A stretch of DNA of 64,000 nt, from the NCBI RefSeq assembly GCF_001513745.1, contig NZ_CP013382.1, positions 1,922,001-1,986,000 on the forward strand, read 5' to 3'. Positions 60,832 through 64,000 of this stretch are shown one piece after another. Under the pieces are notes generated by a model, which saw nothing but the letters and a program-made list of their open reading frames with translations, was not told the DNA's origin and did no database searches. The number at the start of each line of letters is the position of its first letter. Positions within the stretch are counted from its first letter, which is position 1. A program made the position numbers and the translations under genes. Source of the DNA: Burkholderia humptydooensis (GTDB lineage: Bacteria; Pseudomonadota; Gammaproteobacteria; Burkholderiales; Burkholderiaceae).

Positions 60832-61504
60832 GAATGCGATTCGCCCTCATTGCGCGCAAACGATTTTCTTCATTCCGCACCGGCGATTTTCTTCGTTCGT
60901 CGAAACGGCAGGCGAGCCTGTCATCGATAATCGCGCCATTCAGGACCACGGCCGGCTCACTGCCGCCACCGGCAGATCATTGCACGTTGAACGAACAGTG
61001 CTTTGCAATTCTCACAACGAACGTCGTCAATGCCGATCGATGCGGCCTATCGAACGCAGAATTAATCGAAACGCAGGTGAAGACGCCGCGGTCAACCGAC
61101 AAGAGATCGAACGATCGAACGCCTCTCCTTATTGAAGCAGCCAACCTTGACACGCGACGAAACATCGTGACAACGCGCTCGCCGCCGCCACATGCCCGTG
61201 TGGCGCGGGACCGCGCGCAAAACGGCCGCTGCCGCGCGCGGCACGCTCCGGGCGCGGTTTCGCCCTCTTGGCGCCCCCTTCGCGCACCACTCGAGGGAAC
61301 GAATCCGCACTCCGCTTTTGCCCGCAAATGGAAATCGATTGTTTCTAAATCGGCAAAAAGTAATTTGAGCCAGACAGGATGTTTTTTCCTTGCGAGCGCG
61401 CTTACATTTAGCGCACCCTCTAATGGAAATCGCTACGGAATCGACGGAAAGCAGTTGCAATAACTGCCTAGGCCGATACCGCACGAGCTTTAGGAAACGG
61501 CCAA
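60832..61504. other. 673 bp without a recognised gene
   Basis: Contains a direct repeat of cgattttcttc at about 60860 and 60885 and AT-richer stretches around 60980-61080 and 61320-61400. The right end is probably the promoter region of the DUF3331 gene. No coding signature. Confidence 0.5.
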
Positions 61505-61795
61505 ATGAAGTCCTCCAAATCCCAGCCTGTGCTCGATCCCGCTGACGTTCACGTCGAAATCCTCGAACGCTCCGACACCCTGCTCGTCGTCCGCTGGGTC
61601 GAACCCGGCCGCTGCCATTACGGCGAGCAGCGCTGGCGCCGCCGCTTCGCGCAGCGCACCGGCACCTGTGCGCTGTCGCGCCAGGTGATCCACCGCGGCG
61701 ACGAAGTGTTCCGCCCCGCCGAGCGTCCGGCGCCTGCCAACGCGGGCGCGATGATCTCCGCCGCAGAAGTGCTCGGCCACACGAGCGGCAAGTAA
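61505..61795 (+). CDS. DUF3331 family protein
   Basis: 96 residues. Family pattern: VEILERSDTLLVVRWVEPGR, CHYGEQRWRRRFAQRTGTCA, LSRQVIHRGDEVFRPAER, PANAGAMISAAEVL. The three Cys/His positions suggest a small metal- or nucleic-acid-binding fold (inference). Typical of Burkholderia and relatives; function unknown. No signal peptide. Confidence 0.85.
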   Translation: MKSSKSQPVLDPADVHVEILERSDTLLVVRWVEPGRCHYGEQRWRRRFAQRTGTCALSRQVIHRGDEVFRPAERPAPANAGAMISAAEVLGHTSGK

Positions 61796-61875
61796 CGCCG
61801 CTCGCCACGCCGTCCGGCTAGGGCGCCGTCTGTTGTAGAGCGCCATCTCTAGCCTGCTCCTTGTCTTCGTCGCGC

Positions 61876-61919
61876 CGCGCCACTACCGTTACATCAATCA
61901 ATGTAACGGTAGTGGCGCG
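61876..61919. promoter_or_regulatory. 19-bp perfect inverted repeat upstream of the SDR gene
   Basis: Arms at 61876-61894 and 61901-61919 are exact reverse complements (core ccactaccgttacat / atgtaacggtagtgg) around the 6-base loop caatca. It lies about 110 bp before the SDR start and 80 bp after the DUF3331 stop. With no T-run, an operator for a dimeric repressor (TetR-like) is more likely than a terminator. Confidence 0.6.
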
Positions 61920-62026
61920 AACGGCATCAACCGCCGACGCTCCATCGCACCGCCCCAGAGCTCGTCCGCGCAGGCGACGGGTTCGTGAACGCGCCGCCCG
62001 ACGGCGCGCCATCGATGGAGACGAAG

Positions 62027-63013
62027 ATGCATGCATGGAGCGCGCAACACGTGCCGCCGCAAGGCGGAAAAGTCGCGGTCGTCACGGGGGCCAACAGCGG
62101 CCTCGGCTGGCAGATCGCGGAAACGCTCGCCGCCAAGGGCGCGCAAGTGGTGATGGCCTGCCGGGATGCGGCAAAGGACGAGCTGGCCGCGCATGCGATC
62201 CGCACCCGTTATCCGCGCGCCTGGATCGAAATCGCGTCGCTCGATCTCGCCGACCTCGCATCCGTGTGCCGTTTCGCCGACGCCGTCGCCGATCGCCACG
62301 GCCGCGTCGACACCCTCTGCAACAACGCGGGCGTGATGTTCCTGCCGCTGCGCCACACGCGCGACGGCTTCGAAATGCAGATGGGCACGAACCATCTCGG
62401 CCATTTCGCGCTGACGGGCCTGCTGCTGCCCGCGTTGCGCGCGTCGCACCGCGCGCGCGTCGTGACGATGTCGAGCGGCTTCAACCGGCTCGGCAAGATC
62501 CGCCTCGACAACATGCTCGCCGAGCGCGGCTACAACAAGTACCGCGCGTATTGCGACAGCAAGCTCGCGAACCTGATGTTCACGCTCGAACTGCAGCGTC
62601 GCTTCGATCGCGCGGGGCTGTCGATCCTGAGCGTCGCCGCGCACCCCGGCTATGCGGCCACCAATCTGCAGTTCGCGGGGCCGGCGATGGAGAACTCGTC
62701 GCTCGGCTCGTTCGCGATGCGCCTGTCGAACCGGCTCGTCGCGCAGCCGGCCGATGTCGGCGCGCTGCCCGCGATCCATGCGGCGACGGCGGCCGACGTC
62801 AAGGGCGGCGCCTACATCGGCCCCGCCCGCCTGTGCGAGACCCGCGGCTATCCCGCCGACGCGCGCATCCCGCACCTGGCGCGCGACGTGCGGATGAGCA
62901 CCCGCCTGTGGGAAAAATCCGAACAGTTGACCGGCGTACGCTACCTCGACACGCCGCCGCCCGATTCGCGCCGCGGCGCGTCGCGCCACGACGCGGCGTT
63001 CCGCGCGCTCTGA
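62027..63013 (+). CDS. Short-chain dehydrogenase (retinol-dehydrogenase-like SDR)
   Basis: 328 residues from the ATG at 62027, chosen for the ggagacgaag spacing; ATG at 62015 or GTG at 61985 are possible. Cofactor motif VAVVTGANSGLGWQIAETLA, NNAGVMFLPLRHTRDG, NHLGHFALTGLLL, catalytic Ser in VVTMSSGFNRLG and YxxxK in YRAYCDSKLANLMF, AHPGYAATNLQ. NAD(P)-dependent oxidoreductase of unknown substrate. The preceding 19-bp inverted repeat suggests it is under repressor control, although no regulator gene is adjacent. Confidence 0.9.
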   Translation: MHAWSAQHVPPQGGKVAVVTGANSGLGWQIAETLAAKGAQVVMACRDAAKDELAAHAIRTRYPRAWIEIASLDLADLASVCRFADAVADRHGRVDTLCNNAGVMFLPLRHTRDGFEMQMGTNHLGHFALTGLLLPALRASHRARVVTMSSGFNRLGKIRLDNMLAERGYNKYRAYCDSKLANLMFTLELQRRFDRAGLSILSVAAHPGYAATNLQFAGPAMENSSLGSFAMRLSNRLVAQPADVGALPAIHAATAADVKGGAYIGPARLCETRGYPADARIPHLARDVRMSTRLWEKSEQLTGVRYLDTPPPDSRRGASRHDAAFRAL

Positions 63014-63245
63014 AGCATTTCGCCAAGCCCAGGCTCGCCGCTTCGTCCGCCGCCGTGCGCGGCGGTCGAGCGGCCTTTTTTCATGCCGCGACGCCCCGCC
63101 GCTTGCCGTTCGCGATTTTTTCAGTTTTCGAAAAGATATTTCGCCAAAGTGAGCGTTTACCCGTAGGACTCCGATGACTACGATGTAACCAATCGCTTAA
63201 GACATGGTGTCGAAAGCGAAGTCGATAAAACATTCGGAGGTTCTC

Positions 63246-63557
63246 ATGAAATCGCTCGTTTACGCTGTCGTCGCCGCTTCCGCCCTGAGCGCTTCGTTCG
63301 GTGCGTTCGCACAATCCAGCCAGCCGCTGACCCGTGCGCAAGTGCGCGCGGAACTGGTCCAGCTCGAGAAGGCCGGCTATCACCCGGGCGTGTCGAGCCC
63401 GTACTATCCGGAAGACATCCAGGCCGCCCAGGCGCGCGTGCAAGGCGCAGCCGACACGAGCGGCTACGGTGCGCAAGCCGCGCCGGTCGCGCATGTGGGC
63501 GCGCCGGTCGCAGCGGCGCCCCGCTCGCCGCGCGAGTCGATCTACTTCGGTCAGTAA
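63246..63557 (+). CDS. DUF4148 exported protein
   Basis: 103 residues from the ATG at 63246 with ribosome binding site ggaggttct. Signal peptide SLVYAVVAASALSASFGAFA, then the family pattern LTRAQVRAELVQLEKAGYHP, YYPEDIQAAQARVQ, ending SPRESIYFGQ. Small periplasmic proteins abundant in Burkholderia; function unknown. An AT-rich leader (63110-63240) likely holds its promoter. Confidence 0.92.
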   Translation: MKSLVYAVVAASALSASFGAFAQSSQPLTRAQVRAELVQLEKAGYHPGVSSPYYPEDIQAAQARVQGAADTSGYGAQAAPVAHVGAPVAAAPRSPRESIYFGQ

Positions 63558-63673
63558 TGCGGCAGGCAGGCCGCGCGGCCCGGCACGATCCGGCGGCCGC
63601 GCAGCCTGAAATCCGTATGGCGAGCCAGCCGTTTCGACTCGCCGTCGCCCCCCATTCGGGCCCCTAAACCTCC

Positions 63674-63726
63674 GCCGCTCCGCATGGAGCGGCTTAGCCT
63701 GGGCGCCTCGCGCCTGGGCGCTTTTT
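63674..63726 (+). terminator. Hairpins with T-run after the DUF4148 gene
   Basis: gccgctcc/ggagcggc form a stem with loop gcat (63674-63693). A second GC-rich hairpin (gcgcc...ggcgc, about 63703-63720) is followed by five T. Together they probably end the DUF4148 transcript. Confidence 0.6.
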
Positions 63727-63769
63727 CGGCTGAGGCGCAAGTCCGCCATTACGGCGGCTCCACGAATGG

Positions 63770-63812
63770 AAAAAAATCGATCCTTACAAAATATGTAAGG
63801 ATCGATTTTTGT
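63770..63812. terminator. Bidirectional intrinsic terminator
   Basis: aaaaatcgatccttaca (63772-63788) and tgtaaggatcgattttt (63794-63810) are perfect inverted repeats around aaata. A-tract and T-tract ends make it work in both directions. It may also stop a minus-strand gene beyond the right edge. Confidence 0.85.
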
Positions 63813-64000
63813 TTCTTGCCTCTCCGGATGCCGCGCCCGCATCAAACGCCGGCATGCCCGCCGTTCATTACGCCCGAGCAGCGCACGCCCGGTTTCAAAC
63901 ACGCGCGCCGATCCCGGCCGCGTTCGGCCAACGGAGCATTCGCGATCGGGGCTGCTTGCCGGGGCTGCTTACCGATTTCGGCGCCGTTGTCGCGCCGCCC
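63813..64000. other. Right edge, no gene seen
   Basis: 188 bp with no coding signature; possibly the end or promoter of a gene outside the window. Confidence 0.4.

Overview
The window is GC-rich DNA with G/C at most third codon positions, typical of Burkholderia sensu stricto. The gene set (DUF3331, DUF4148, DUF2917, DUF1488, SfnG, MacAB-NodT, a full valine-degradation operon, Liv transporter, many small tandem repeats and decayed genes) suggests the B. pseudomallei group, perhaps its secondary chromosome. This is inferred from gene content and style, not from a database match.

Layout. 0.2-6.6 kb: a decayed cytochrome c gene running into an 8-bp tandem repeat, an MreB-like actin homologue, a patatin-type outer-membrane phospholipase (PlpD/type Vd-like) and an RstAB-like two-component pair. 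6.9-18.15 kb: a glutaminase gene split by a compositionally different island. The 5' part ends at 7238, the last codons reappear at 18091-18147, and both junctions carry the same 17-bp sequence. Inside the left edge is a fragment of a serine recombinase, and inside the right edge is a complete second glutaminase that replaces the broken one. The island cargo is almost wholly exported: a TlpA-like thioredoxin, an outer-membrane barrel, a DUF2946 protein, a copC remnant, and a co-directional run of a PelA-like/NodB-like protein, an S53 (sedolisin) peptidase, a cytochrome c fused to a periplasmic-binding domain, and a SCO protein. This run is the best candidate for an undescribed system, probably periplasmic copper/redox chemistry.

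18.2-26 kb: an orphan Imm52-like gene, RNase T2, dimethylsulfone monooxygenase SfnG and a MacA-MacB-NodT efflux operon. 26-34.7 kb: a complete valine-to-propionyl-CoA operon with a divergent AraC-type regulator. 34.7-41 kb: an NfeD/slipin pair, an M24 peptidase-like protein, an alpha/beta hydrolase-SDR fusion and a PF10118 metal-dependent hydrolase.

41.2-53 kb is a patchwork: remnants of a phosphonate locus (PEP mutase with lost segments and a frameshift, then a phosphonopyruvate decarboxylase stub), small hypothetical genes, a purine-type permease, an ISL3 transposase stub, a sigma-54 activator, a ferredoxin, back-to-back remnants of what looks like a pyochelin-type siderophore locus, and an M23 LasA-like peptidase. 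53.7-58.7 kb is a complete branched-chain amino acid ABC transporter operon (livFGMHK). The right end holds a FAD-dependent amino-acid dehydrogenase, DUF3331, an SDR behind a 19-bp perfect inverted repeat, and a DUF4148 exported protein followed by strong terminators.

No tRNA, rRNA, CRISPR array or intact insertion sequence was seen.
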